NCBI GenBank assembly: GCA_023667845.1
Contig: JAMPIU010000065.1
Location: forward strand, 1-38,728
Reading direction: 5' to 3'
Origin: Dehalobacter sp.
GTDB taxonomy: Bacteria; Bacillota; Desulfitobacteriia; Desulfitobacteriales; Syntrophobotulaceae
Length of the DNA: 38,728 bases
Shown: piece after piece, positions 16,365-25,100 of the stretch
Layout: every line of letters begins with the position of its first letter
Position numbering within the stretch: the first letter of the stretch is position 1
Translations under genes and position numbers: made by a program
Notes under the pieces: generated by a model
What the model saw: the letters and a program-made list of their open reading frames with translations, nothing else
Database searches by the model: none
Told to the model about the DNA's origin: nothing

Positions 16365-18447
16365 ATGTGAGTGGATCAATATAGAGACACTTCCGGAAGA
16401 GTTCGTAGGATATACCGAGAATCTCGACCTCGGACAGGGAGGCTTGAGACTTTCCAGCTCTTACTCTTACTTATTCGAGGAGGTATTATTCGAAAATTCG
16501 AATTTTAGTATTGAGGATATTGCAGTCGATGAATGTGGTTTCGTTTATCTTCTAGGTACAGAGAATCTTGTGGGTACAGAGAAAAGCCTGATATTCAGGT
16601 ATTCAGGAAATGTAGCTGCTCTAAAGCCAATAGGGAACTGTCCTGAAATTTTTCCGCTAAAACTGGGAAAAATTTCCGCAATCGGGGTAGATATAGATAC
16701 TCTGTACATTGCGGATAGTCTCGATGGAAGCAGTTTCCGCCTTAATGCTGTTACAAAAAGTGATCACCATTTGCGCTGGACCCTTTCAAAAGGCCCGGCT
16801 GGAAATAACCTGGAAAAAGTCATTGATATAAAGTGCGATGAAAAAGGGAATATCTACATATTTGAAGGGGACAGGGTGCTTTCTATCAATAAGCACAGCC
16901 CCTTTTATCCGGGACCCAGAATTTCCTGTGAAATTAGTGAACCTGGAGAGCCAAAAGCCCTGGAAGTAGATAAGGAAGGAAATCGTTATGTCCTTAAAGG
17001 AAACAGGGTTTATATCTTCAGGACCGGGGAAACAGAGGATGAAAGGAAAATAGATATAGAAAATTTTTCTCCTTCTGGAATTGCAGTTGATGCCTGGAAA
17101 GAAGTCTTCGTAGGAGAAGCAGATAAAACAGGAAACGAAAATCAAAATGACAAGACTATCCATAAGCTGGGATCCGATAACCTTTTCCATCCTCTATGGT
17201 CCTACAGGTGCCCCTGTAAGAAGCTCGCATATGGTCCGGAAGGCAAGCTTTATGTTCTTGATGGAAAGGGAAAAAAACTCACCAGGCTCATACGCAAAAA
17301 AATAAACTTGAAGAGCCTTGATGGTTCCTTCCGGGGAACATATATCTCAACAAAACCTGTGGACAGCCAGGAAAACGGTACTATATGGCACAGGCTAATA
17401 CTTAATGGAGATTTTATAAAAGGCACTCAAATAGAATTCTTTTATTATGCATCGGATGAAAAACTTTCAGAGGCTGAGATTAAATCTCTTGATTCAGGCG
17501 AGTGGAAGCTAGGTATCTCCGAAACGTCTGCAGTTCAGGGCAATAAAAAAAGGGATGCCCTATTTCTCAATAAGGCAGAGGGAAGGTATCTGTGGTTTAA
17601 AATCGTCCTCTTAGGGACAGAAGAACTTTCTCCTGCTGTTAGATCTATCGGGATATTTTTCCCGAGGGCTTCGTATATTGATTACCTGCCTGTGATTTAT
17701 AGGGAGGAACCACATAGCAAAGACCTTCTCGAACGCTTCCTTTCCATATTTGAGAGTATAATTTTTGAAATCGATTATACCATTGAACACATCGACCGTT
17801 TTTTCGACACCTGTGATGCCCCGCCTGAATTCCTTTCCTGGCTTGCTTCCTGGCTTTCGGTTCCTGTGGATAAAGACTGGACTGAAGAGAAAAAAAGGCT
17901 TTTTATCAGGCATGCAATCTCATTATACAAAAAAAGAGGCACAAGGGAAGGGCTTTCTGACAGTATTGAGCTTTTCACAGGGATAAAGCCTTTGATTATC
18001 GAAAATTTCCGGATCAATCTTCCGTGTAAAGGAGAGGAGTCGTTTCCATGCAGTGACGAGAATACGATCTTTTTCCCGCCTGAAGAAGCTAAAATCAAAA
18101 TTGAAGGCAAAGAAGAAAAGCTTGTTAACATTCTTTTCGGAACAGAAAGATTCGTTTTTTCTGTTTTTTTGCAAAATCCGAATATTAATACAGCTACTAT
18201 CAAGCAGGTCCGAAGGATTATTGACGAGCAAAAACCTGCACACACATGTTACAACCTGAAGGTGCTCGAACCTTGGTTTTACCTGGATATGCATACATAT
18301 CTTGGAATTAACACCGCACTTACGAAACCTGAGTTCATTCTTGGCAAAACAGCTGTAATTGGCAGGAATACTGTCCTGCATGATGAGGAGAAGGCTGGGC
18401 AGGTCGAGAGGCATTCAAGGGTGGAGATTGATACTGTACTTTCTTAA
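16351..18447 (+). CDS. Tail protein I-type baseplate protein with N-terminal beta-propeller
   Basis: The open frame begins just after an in-frame TGA at 16348. An ATT at 16351, six bases after a GGGGTGG ribosome-binding site, gives 698 residues; a TTG at 16444 would give 667. No ATG is suitably placed, so the start is uncertain. Residues about 30-290 contain repeated strand motifs typical of NHL-type propellers (IAVDECGFVYLLG, VDIKCDEKGNIYIF, LEVDKEGNRYVL, GIAVDAWKEVFVG). Residues about 440-570 are the phage tail protein I domain (YIDYLPVIYREE, LLERFLSIFESIIFEIDYTI, PPEFLSWLASWLSVP, KKRGTREGLSDSIELFTG). The C-terminus has hexapeptide-like turns (IGRNTVL). It would lie at the baseplate rim, where fibres attach. 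Confidence 0.88.
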   Translation: MQEIKCEWINIETLPEEFVGYTENLDLGQGGLRLSSSYSYLFEEVLFENSNFSIEDIAVDECGFVYLLGTENLVGTEKSLIFRYSGNVAALKPIGNCPEIFPLKLGKISAIGVDIDTLYIADSLDGSSFRLNAVTKSDHHLRWTLSKGPAGNNLEKVIDIKCDEKGNIYIFEGDRVLSINKHSPFYPGPRISCEISEPGEPKALEVDKEGNRYVLKGNRVYIFRTGETEDERKIDIENFSPSGIAVDAWKEVFVGEADKTGNENQNDKTIHKLGSDNLFHPLWSYRCPCKKLAYGPEGKLYVLDGKGKKLTRLIRKKINLKSLDGSFRGTYISTKPVDSQENGTIWHRLILNGDFIKGTQIEFFYYASDEKLSEAEIKSLDSGEWKLGISETSAVQGNKKRDALFLNKAEGRYLWFKIVLLGTEELSPAVRSIGIFFPRASYIDYLPVIYREEPHSKDLLERFLSIFESIIFEIDYTIEHIDRFFDTCDAPPEFLSWLASWLSVPVDKDWTEEKKRLFIRHAISLYKKRGTREGLSDSIELFTGIKPLIIENFRINLPCKGEESFPCSDENTIFFPPEEAKIKIEGKEEKLVNILFGTERFVFSVFLQNPNINTATIKQVRRIIDEQKPAHTCYNLKVLEPWFYLDMHTYLGINTALTKPEFILGKTAVIGRNTVLHDEEKAGQVERHSRVEIDTVLS

Positions 18448-18517
18448 TATTAATAAAGTGTATTTTTCTGACAGTTGACTGAATATTATACTATTTTGAA
18501 ATAAAGGGGGTAATGAT
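18448..18517 (+). promoter_or_regulatory. Possible promoter/operator before the fibre gene
   Basis: A 70-bp gap holding CAGTTGACTG (18472-18481), the exact reverse complement of the 10-mer at 2267-2276, followed by an AT-rich GAATATTATACTATTTT segment (TATA-like) and an AAAGGGGGTAATG ribosome-binding site. The shared 10-mer suggests common control with the gene at 2460. Confidence 0.4.
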
Positions 18518-20089
18518 ATGCCAAACGGTACAAATGAAAATGATAAGTGCAAACTGCACAGATTTGAGAAAAACAATTATTTTTACGGCAAATTGATGAC
18601 AGTCCGGGACTTTGAAACCGAACAACGTTATTTCGATGAAAAACGCCACCTTCTCAACAGGTTGCTCCACGGCTCAGGGCTTGTCTGCGGCTTTGAAAAT
18701 CTCAAGATAGAATTTAAAGACAACAAAATTACGATTGATTTTGTAGACGGGGGAATGGCACTTGACTGCTGCGGACGCGAGATCGTAGTACCAGCAAATA
18801 CACTGGGAAAAGATGTAATTAATAGCAGCGGATCAACGGTTTCTACTTTATCAGATGGTTCATTCCTCTATCTGAAATATAAACCGTGTTATGAAGGTTA
18901 TGTTGCTGCAGCTTCAAATCCCTCAAGTTGTGATGAGAGGTGCTGTCCTGGAAGGGTTATCGAGGGTTTTGAAGTAGTGGTCTCAAATGAAGCTCCTGAT
19001 TCAATGGGCATACGCTGCCGAGCCGAATCTTCAGAGGACCCGAATGTAATTCCTGATGCAAGTGAGTGGCTCAAAAATCTTGAAGATGAACACAAAAAAT
19101 GCTCTTTATGCGGGGAAAATCAAGGAAGTAAAGTTTTTCTTGTGAGTGCGGATAGCGACCTCACGATTAAGCGGGAGGATACTGAAAAATACAGAATTTT
19201 TTTCACCGAAAAAGAACTCTACCAGCTTTTAAAGTGCCATATCCTGGACTTTAATAACCCTCATGGGGTAACTGCGTCCCAGACCGGGGCACTTGTAAGT
19301 GTGGATGGGATAAGTAATCCGGGCGGAAATGTGGACCTTGTTCCAGAAAATGCCATTGTTATTACGCCTGACGATACTAACAAACTTATCACTATAGGAG
19401 AGACCCATTCAGCAAGGAAGGACAATCCACATGATGTTACTGCTGCCCAGACCGGGGCACTCGTAAGTGTTAGCGGAGTTGGTAACCCCGGAGGAAATAT
19501 AGTTCTGACCGCAGGTGCAAATATCACAATAACTACCCAGCCTGCAGCTCATACTATAGAAATTGCTTCTACAGGAGGAGCAGTCCCCGCACCAACAGTG
19601 CAAAGTGTGGGTACCAGCCTTATTGTGGGTATTTCGGATAAGTATTCCCGTGAAGATCACGTTCATAATCTGGCGGATGAGGTTGTTGACTTCAAGAACC
19701 TATCTGAAACGCTTCAGAGGCAGCTCAATTTGCTCTTTATGTATCTGAGAGAGAGGGCTCTAAAATGTACGGTCAGTAATTTTAAGGCAGTTGCGGGAAG
19801 GTTAGAGAGTGAGATTGCCTTGAGAATTTTCAAGGTAACCAGAGACGCAGTAGATAATAGAATCTATGAAAAAGAGGAGAATTTCATTTCTTTTATGAAA
19901 GACTTGCTGGAGTTGATGAGAGAATTTGCAGACGAAATTCAAGGAAGAGTTCCAGATGATATTTTCGAGATATTTATGAAATTATTGGAAGAGCTCAAAG
20001 AAGCGATTGACTCAGGCGATGCTCTTCGGGTAGCTATCCTGCAGGATGAGGTTTGCTTCTATATTACGGAATTTGAAATGCGAGGGTGA
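18518..20089 (+). CDS. Tail-fibre-like protein with cysteine-rich base and tandem fibre repeats (Afp13 role)
   Basis: A 523-residue protein. Residues about 10-60 carry a conserved eCIS pattern (KLHRFEKNNYFYGKLMTV, then EQRYFDEKRHLLNRLLHGSGLVCGF). Residues about 80-215 are cysteine-rich (LDCCGR, CYEG, CDERCCPGR, KCSLCGEN) and probably metal- or disulfide-stabilised. Residues about 245-350 hold two tandem copies of a phage-fibre module (NPHGVTASQTGALVSV and NPHDVTAAQTGALVSV, each followed by NPGGN), then SDKYSREDHVHNL, a motif common in tail fibres. The last 130 residues are helical. Position after the tail-protein-I gene fits a host-recognition fibre. Short-length fibre and helical end differ from Afp13, which is adenovirus-like. 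Confidence 0.82.
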   Translation: MPNGTNENDKCKLHRFEKNNYFYGKLMTVRDFETEQRYFDEKRHLLNRLLHGSGLVCGFENLKIEFKDNKITIDFVDGGMALDCCGREIVVPANTLGKDVINSSGSTVSTLSDGSFLYLKYKPCYEGYVAAASNPSSCDERCCPGRVIEGFEVVVSNEAPDSMGIRCRAESSEDPNVIPDASEWLKNLEDEHKKCSLCGENQGSKVFLVSADSDLTIKREDTEKYRIFFTEKELYQLLKCHILDFNNPHGVTASQTGALVSVDGISNPGGNVDLVPENAIVITPDDTNKLITIGETHSARKDNPHDVTAAQTGALVSVSGVGNPGGNIVLTAGANITITTQPAAHTIEIASTGGAVPAPTVQSVGTSLIVGISDKYSREDHVHNLADEVVDFKNLSETLQRQLNLLFMYLRERALKCTVSNFKAVAGRLESEIALRIFKVTRDAVDNRIYEKEENFISFMKDLLELMREFADEIQGRVPDDIFEIFMKLLEELKEAIDSGDALRVAILQDEVCFYITEFEMRG

Positions 20090-20118
20090 GTTCCAGAAGA
20101 AGCCAAGAATTATCTCTT

Positions 20119-20145
20119 GAGTGTAGATTTTTCTGATTTACACTC
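20119..20145 (+). terminator. Candidate hairpin terminator of the structural operon
   Basis: GAGTGTA at 20119-20125 and its perfect complement TACACTC at 20139-20145 form a 7-bp stem with a 13-base loop, 30 bp after the fibre stop. T-rich runs follow within 60 bp (GGTTTTTTAATTTTTTAC, about 20189-20206), the usual archaeal stop signal. Suggestive only. Confidence 0.4.
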
Positions 20146-20260
20146 TGTACTATATTTCAGTATCTCTTCTCATTATTTTGAAGGTTTAAGGTTTTTTAAT
20201 TTTTTACTATAGTTCTGATATAAGGATCTTTCTCTCCCGGCAACTGAATTCTGGTTTTTG

Positions 20261-20327
20261 CACAGTTTTCAATTTTTAGCTGGCATATCTAAACATAAAT
20301 TACTAAATATAAATTTGGGGCGGGTAT
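20261..20327 (+). promoter_or_regulatory. Cargo-type promoter repeat, copy 1
   Basis: First of five related AT-rich blocks (others at 29919, 33741, 36446, 38551). Shared order: a TTTTCAA-like tract, TTTAGCTGGCATAT, a TATA-like AAACATAAATTACTAAATATAAAT, then TTGGGGCGGG as ribosome-binding site directly before the leader codons. In this copy the leader behind it has decayed. Confidence 0.6.
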
Positions 20328-20549
20328 ATCGGTGAGAAAGCTGGAGTTTATACGAAAACACAAGAATCAAAGCAGAAATACTCGAATTTTTGTAACCAAA
20401 GTTTCGGCTATAATTCTTCAGGGTCTCATGCAAACAGAATACTGCAACTCCGAAGAACTGCAGGCAATCAGGCTTTTCAGAGGCTGCTCAGCCACGATAT
20501 GGCTAATCCGGCGGATGTCTACAGAGCCAGCAGATCGTCAAAATCCTGA
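20328..20549 (+). pseudogene. Decayed cargo gene: leader remnant without start codon
   Basis: The frame from 20328 reads (I)GEKAGVYTKTQESKQKYSN, then NRILQLRRTAGNQAFQRLL, and stops at TGA 20547. It aligns along its length with the leaders of the cargo genes at 33816 and 36511. The start codon is ATC where the intact copies have ATG, and nothing of a DUF4157 core or effector follows. It is a truncated cargo gene or a landing site whose body was lost. Another frame over the same bases is open from GTG 20332 but gives no known sequence. Confidence 0.75.
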
Positions 20550-20651
20550 AGGAGCGTAAAGATAACATTTTTGTACATAGTTTGCTGAAGGGAAAAAACC
20601 AGCATTAGAAAACAGTCGTAAGTTCACTCTAAATAAAGAACAGGGATCGAA

Positions 20652-21305
20652 ATGAACTCATCAGATGAAAACTTAACTGAGATATTTTTGAAAATTCATA
20701 AGGATATCTCCTCAGGGCTTATGTATACTCACAACCGTATTAATGCCAATACAGCAAAAAATATGGAAGTAGCTTCTTTTCTTTATGCACTCATCGAACT
20801 TCTCAATGAGAAAAAACTTCTCACAATAGAAGAACTGGACGAACGAAAAAAACAGATTGCAGAAAGGCTTGTTAAAAGATTTGTCGACAGTGGACTCGGT
20901 CTCATGTATCAGGACCCTGAATACGATAAGTACACTTTTGATCAGGAAGCTGATGTCGATTGTGAGAGCAGGCTGGATGTATGCAAAGCCGTATGCTGCA
21001 AATTACCGTTTGCACTGTCAAAACAGGATGTAGAAGAGGGAATAATCCGATGGGAATTTGGGCGACCTTATCTGATCGCTCACGGTGCTGATGGTTACTG
21101 TGTTCATCTGGACCGGAATACATATAAGTGCACAGTTCGCGAACATCGAACCGTACCGTGCAGGGGCTTTGACTGCAGGAATAATAAAAGATGGAATATC
21201 TGGGATGATTATGAAAAGAAGTTTCTCAATCCTAAATTAGAAGAACGGATTGATAGCGATAACAGTAAAATTTACTCTTTATGCGTTTCGAATATATCCA
21301 AGTGA
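20652..21305 (+). CDS. YkgJ-like cysteine-cluster protein
   Basis: A 217-residue soluble protein. The first 85 residues are helical; residues about 95-190 carry a cysteine cluster: DVDCESRLDVCKAVCCKLPF, GYCVHLDRNTYKCTVREHRTVPCRGFDCRNN. This spacing fits the YkgJ/UPF0153 CxxCxxCC-type family, thought to bind zinc or an iron-sulfur centre; biochemical role unknown. A decayed second copy lies at 29133-29754, so the gene has travelled or duplicated with the accessory region. It may be a passenger or a factor that modifies cargo or particle; no direct evidence for either. Confidence 0.75.
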   Translation: MNSSDENLTEIFLKIHKDISSGLMYTHNRINANTAKNMEVASFLYALIELLNEKKLLTIEELDERKKQIAERLVKRFVDSGLGLMYQDPEYDKYTFDQEADVDCESRLDVCKAVCCKLPFALSKQDVEEGIIRWEFGRPYLIAHGADGYCVHLDRNTYKCTVREHRTVPCRGFDCRNNKRWNIWDDYEKKFLNPKLEERIDSDNSKIYSLCVSNISK

Positions 21306-22179
21306 TTAATTTCCCCACATTCCGCAGTATTTTTTCGAAAATCAACATTTTTCCTGATTGCGTTTTTGGAACAGATTTAAGCAATTTTGACTATTAATGT
21401 AGTTTGGTGAAAATTGATCTATATCGTTTTTTGGTCTCTAAATACTCCATATAGTTGTTTTTACCTCATGCATAAAAGTCCAATAAATTCATGTTAGATT
21501 AAAAATCGATAGCAGGAAAAATCATGAAATCTGAAATTTTACTGCGGAAAGTGGGATTTACATTTATTTTTGTCAAAATTGATAACAGATAATGGGACGA
21601 GTCATCGATCAAATCTGAAAAACGATCACATAATTTCATGTTTTTAAAAAAATGTTGAGATATCTCTATGCTTAGTTTTCAGCAACTACCCCAAAGACAG
21701 TCACTTTAATCAGACCATGAAATGGAATTGAAAGAAGAATAAAGATCCATATTTAAATAGGCTTCAAAATTCTACCATTTCATACAGTTTAAGGCCTTAT
21801 TTTGTGATCTTGATTTCTGATATTAATTTTTCGAACTATTCGGCCTATTACAGTTAATATGAGTCCGATGTTGGGAGTGAATTACTAAAAACTGCAAACA
21901 TAGAATCTCTTTACATTTTACAATAACTGTGAATCTACTCATTTTTCAGTATTGATCAATACTTCATGGACAGGTTCGAAATCCATTCGGGATAAAAATA
22001 ATAGTTAATGATACGCCATTGCAACAGCAACTGATAGAAATCCCAGAAGCTAGAAGACAAATTCATAATTCAACGTCTGTTCGCAGGGGAAAAATTCGAT
22101 GGAGAGATAGGCAGAATAGTGAATACTTTTCCGTTTCTTTAGTTAAATCTATTAAATATAATAAAGCAGGGGACAAAAG
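21306..22179 (+). promoter_or_regulatory. 874-bp AT-rich intergenic region upstream of the large cargo gene
   Basis: No supported gene; a 107-codon frame from 22019 mostly overlaps the cargo start in another phase. Segment 21549-21590 resembles the sequence after the YkgJ pseudogene (29759-29790). Segment about 21873-21925 (TTACTAAAAACTGCA and following) resembles 33637-33690 upstream of another cargo gene, so a longer upstream control region seems duplicated. A TATA-like TCTATTAAATATAATAAAG at about 22148-22166 and AGGGGACAAAAG ribosome-binding site precede the ATG at 22180. Confidence 0.45.
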
Positions 22180-25100
22180 ATGGGGGAGGTCATTAAGACA
22201 ACAGCTAAAAAACCTGAGGGGAGGAGGGAGAACTCAGTTTCCCAGAGCCAAAAGACTGATTTCTCTCATTCAGCTAACTCGCCTGTTGACCGCATCCTGT
22301 TTCTTCAAAAAACTATTGGTAACCAAGCTGTTGGGAGATTAATTAAATCTGGGAATTTGCCGACTAAGCCAAAAATTGATTTTCAAAAGAATGAATCAGG
22401 GAAGGATGCTCCTAAGGAAATCACGTTGAAGGATACATCTAGAAAAAGCGTTCCTGAGAAAAGTCCTGAAAGAGCTTTTGAACCTGCACATGAATCTTCT
22501 ATAATTGCAGAAACCCCTCCTGAAGTTAAAAAGGTAACTTCTGATCCCAAAGCGCCATCAATTCCTTCAGATGCTATAAGCGCTCTCAATCAATCACTCG
22601 GTCCAAAGCCTCCTGGACCATTAGCTGTTACATCTACAACTGCGCCACCGACAACAACCCCTGCGGCGACAGCTGCTGGTCCGACACCTGCTGCTGGGAG
22701 AGACGCGGCGGCGCCTTCCTCACAGATTGCGAAAGCTCCACCGGCCGGCGCTCCGCCTGCACCAAAAGCCACGGGCCCGGCTGCCAATGATGCGGCAGGG
22801 CTAGAAACCGAGGCTTCAGCAGCGCCGCACGCTGCGACCGCTGCCCCGGCGCCTGGGGCCAAGCCGGCGCCGTCAAAATCTACGGATAAAGAGGCAAAAG
22901 CACCCGCTGAAGCAGAAGATGGTGGTGTGCCGGAGGGCGGCACTCCGGCCGGACACGCGGGACCGGCGGTGAAACTGCACATTCCGGAGCCGCCGAGCGG
23001 GCCCTCACCCGCAACCACCCGACGAATCCAAGGAGTGCAGGGGCGTGCCGGCGCCAAGGCGGCCTCCCATGGCGCACTTCCGAGCGGCGCCAATCAGGTT
23101 GGCGACGCTCGTCAGGCCGTGACTGAGCCGGACGCAGAAGCCGCTGCAAAGGCCCAAGCCGAGCTGATCGCGCAGGTTCAAGCAGCGCCAAGCCCCGAGA
23201 TCGTCAAGCTCTGCGAGCGAATCCGGGAAGTCATCAAAAACAAGCGTCCGCCAGATCAGGACGCGCTGATGGAGGCGAAGCCGGAGGACGAAGCGCTCAA
23301 CGCCGGTAACCAGCTCAATTCGACGGTCGAAGGCGAGACCAAGAAAGTTCAGGATAATTACGGCGCGATGGACAATCCGCCGGCGCCGGCCTCACCGGCG
23401 AAAGGACAGGACCTTCCGCCGCAGCTACCACCCGCCAGCACCGCATCCGTGAATGCGAAGGCTGCGACGCCAGACGCCGTCCCCGCGAGCGACGTCTCGT
23501 TGGACCAGGACGCGGCCGACAGCAAGAAGAAAGCGCAGGACGCCGGCATGGACACGCCCGCTTCACAACTCGTGCAGAGCGGGCCCATTGCCGAAGCGCG
23601 CGCCGCACAAGGCGAGCTCGATCAGGCCGCCAAGGAAGACCCGGCCAAGGTCCTCGCGCGACAGAAAGAAGCGCTGGGCAAAGCTGAAGGCGATATGACC
23701 GCGCTGGAGGCGCAGGCACTCACGGCGCTCACGACGTCACGTGACAGCACCACCAAGGTCAACGCATCGCGCCAGCAAGGCATGGTGGGTTCCGAAGAGT
23801 CGATGCGCGCGAAGGCCGGCGCCGAAGCAAAGAAAGCCTTCGACGACGCAAAGACGCAGGTCGACGCGCTTCTAGAGCCACTTGCCGCGAACGCGATGAC
23901 GGAGTGGGAGGCGGCGAAAGAGCTCCTGGTCACGCAGTTCAAAGCCGATCTCGCGATCGTGCAGAAGCGTGTCGAAGAGCGGCACTCGGGCGCCAGCGGA
24001 TTTGTCGTTGGGCTATGGGATGTCGTGACGGGGCTGCCGGCTTGGGCGGAGGACGCATACGCGAAGGCCGAGCAGAATTTCGGTGATGGTGTCATCAAGA
24101 AGCTCACCGAGATCTCGACCAAGGTGAATGCGGTCATCGCCACCTGCGATCTGATTATTAAGAACGCGCGCGAACGCATCACCAAGATTTTCTCCGAGCT
24201 TCCGAAGTCGTTGCAAGGTTGGGCAGAGCAGGAACGGGCGAAGTTCGACGGGCAGCTCGATCAGCTGCACAACAATGTCCTCGCGGCGCGCGACAATTTC
24301 AACAAGGACCTGGTCGAGCGCTCGAGTGCGGCTGTCGACGAAGTGCGTACCGAGATCGCGGAGCTCCGCAAAAAGGCAGGAGGACTCGTCGGCCGCATCG
24401 TCAGCGCGGTCAATCGCTTTATCGAAGACCCGGTCAAATTCATCATCGAGGGGCTGCTCGAACTGCTGGGCATCCCTCCAGCCTCGTTCTGGGCGGTGGT
24501 CGCCAAGATCAAGAAGGTCGTTAAGGACATCGCCGACGACCCGATGAAGTTTGCGAACAACCTCCTGAAGGGGTTGGGTCAGGGCTTCTCCCAGTTCTTC
24601 GACAACGTTCTCTCACACCTGCTCAAGGGTTTTCTAAACTGGCTCACCAGCGGCCTGGGCGACGTCGGCGTTAAACTGCCCAAGGACCTCTCGCTCAAGA
24701 GCATCATCACGTTCTTCCTCCAGTTAATGGGCATCACGTGGCCCAGGATCCGAAAGCTTCTGGCCAAGCACGTCGGTGAGAAGAACGTCGCCTTATTGGA
24801 GAAAGTGTACTCACTGGTGTCCTTCCTCATCGAAAAAGGCCCCGAGGGTATCTTTGAGATGATCAAGGAGAAGCTCGATCCGCAGTCGATTGTGGACCAG
24901 GTCGTTCAGCTCGCGGTGGACTTCCTCGTTTCGGCCGTGGTCAAAGCGGTCTCAGCGCGGATCATCCTGTTGTTCAACCCAGCCGGCGCCATACTCCAGG
25001 CGCTGGAGGCGATCTACCGCGTCCTCAAATGGATCTTCCAGAACGCGGCGCGGATATTCACACTGATCGAGACCGTGGTGAACGGGATTGCCGACATTCT

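Noticed and set aside
22019-22342. 107-codon frame with an alternative start before the large cargo
   Set aside because: Most of it overlaps the cargo leader in another phase, its product is basic with no recognisable pattern, and the leader frame is clearly the coding one.
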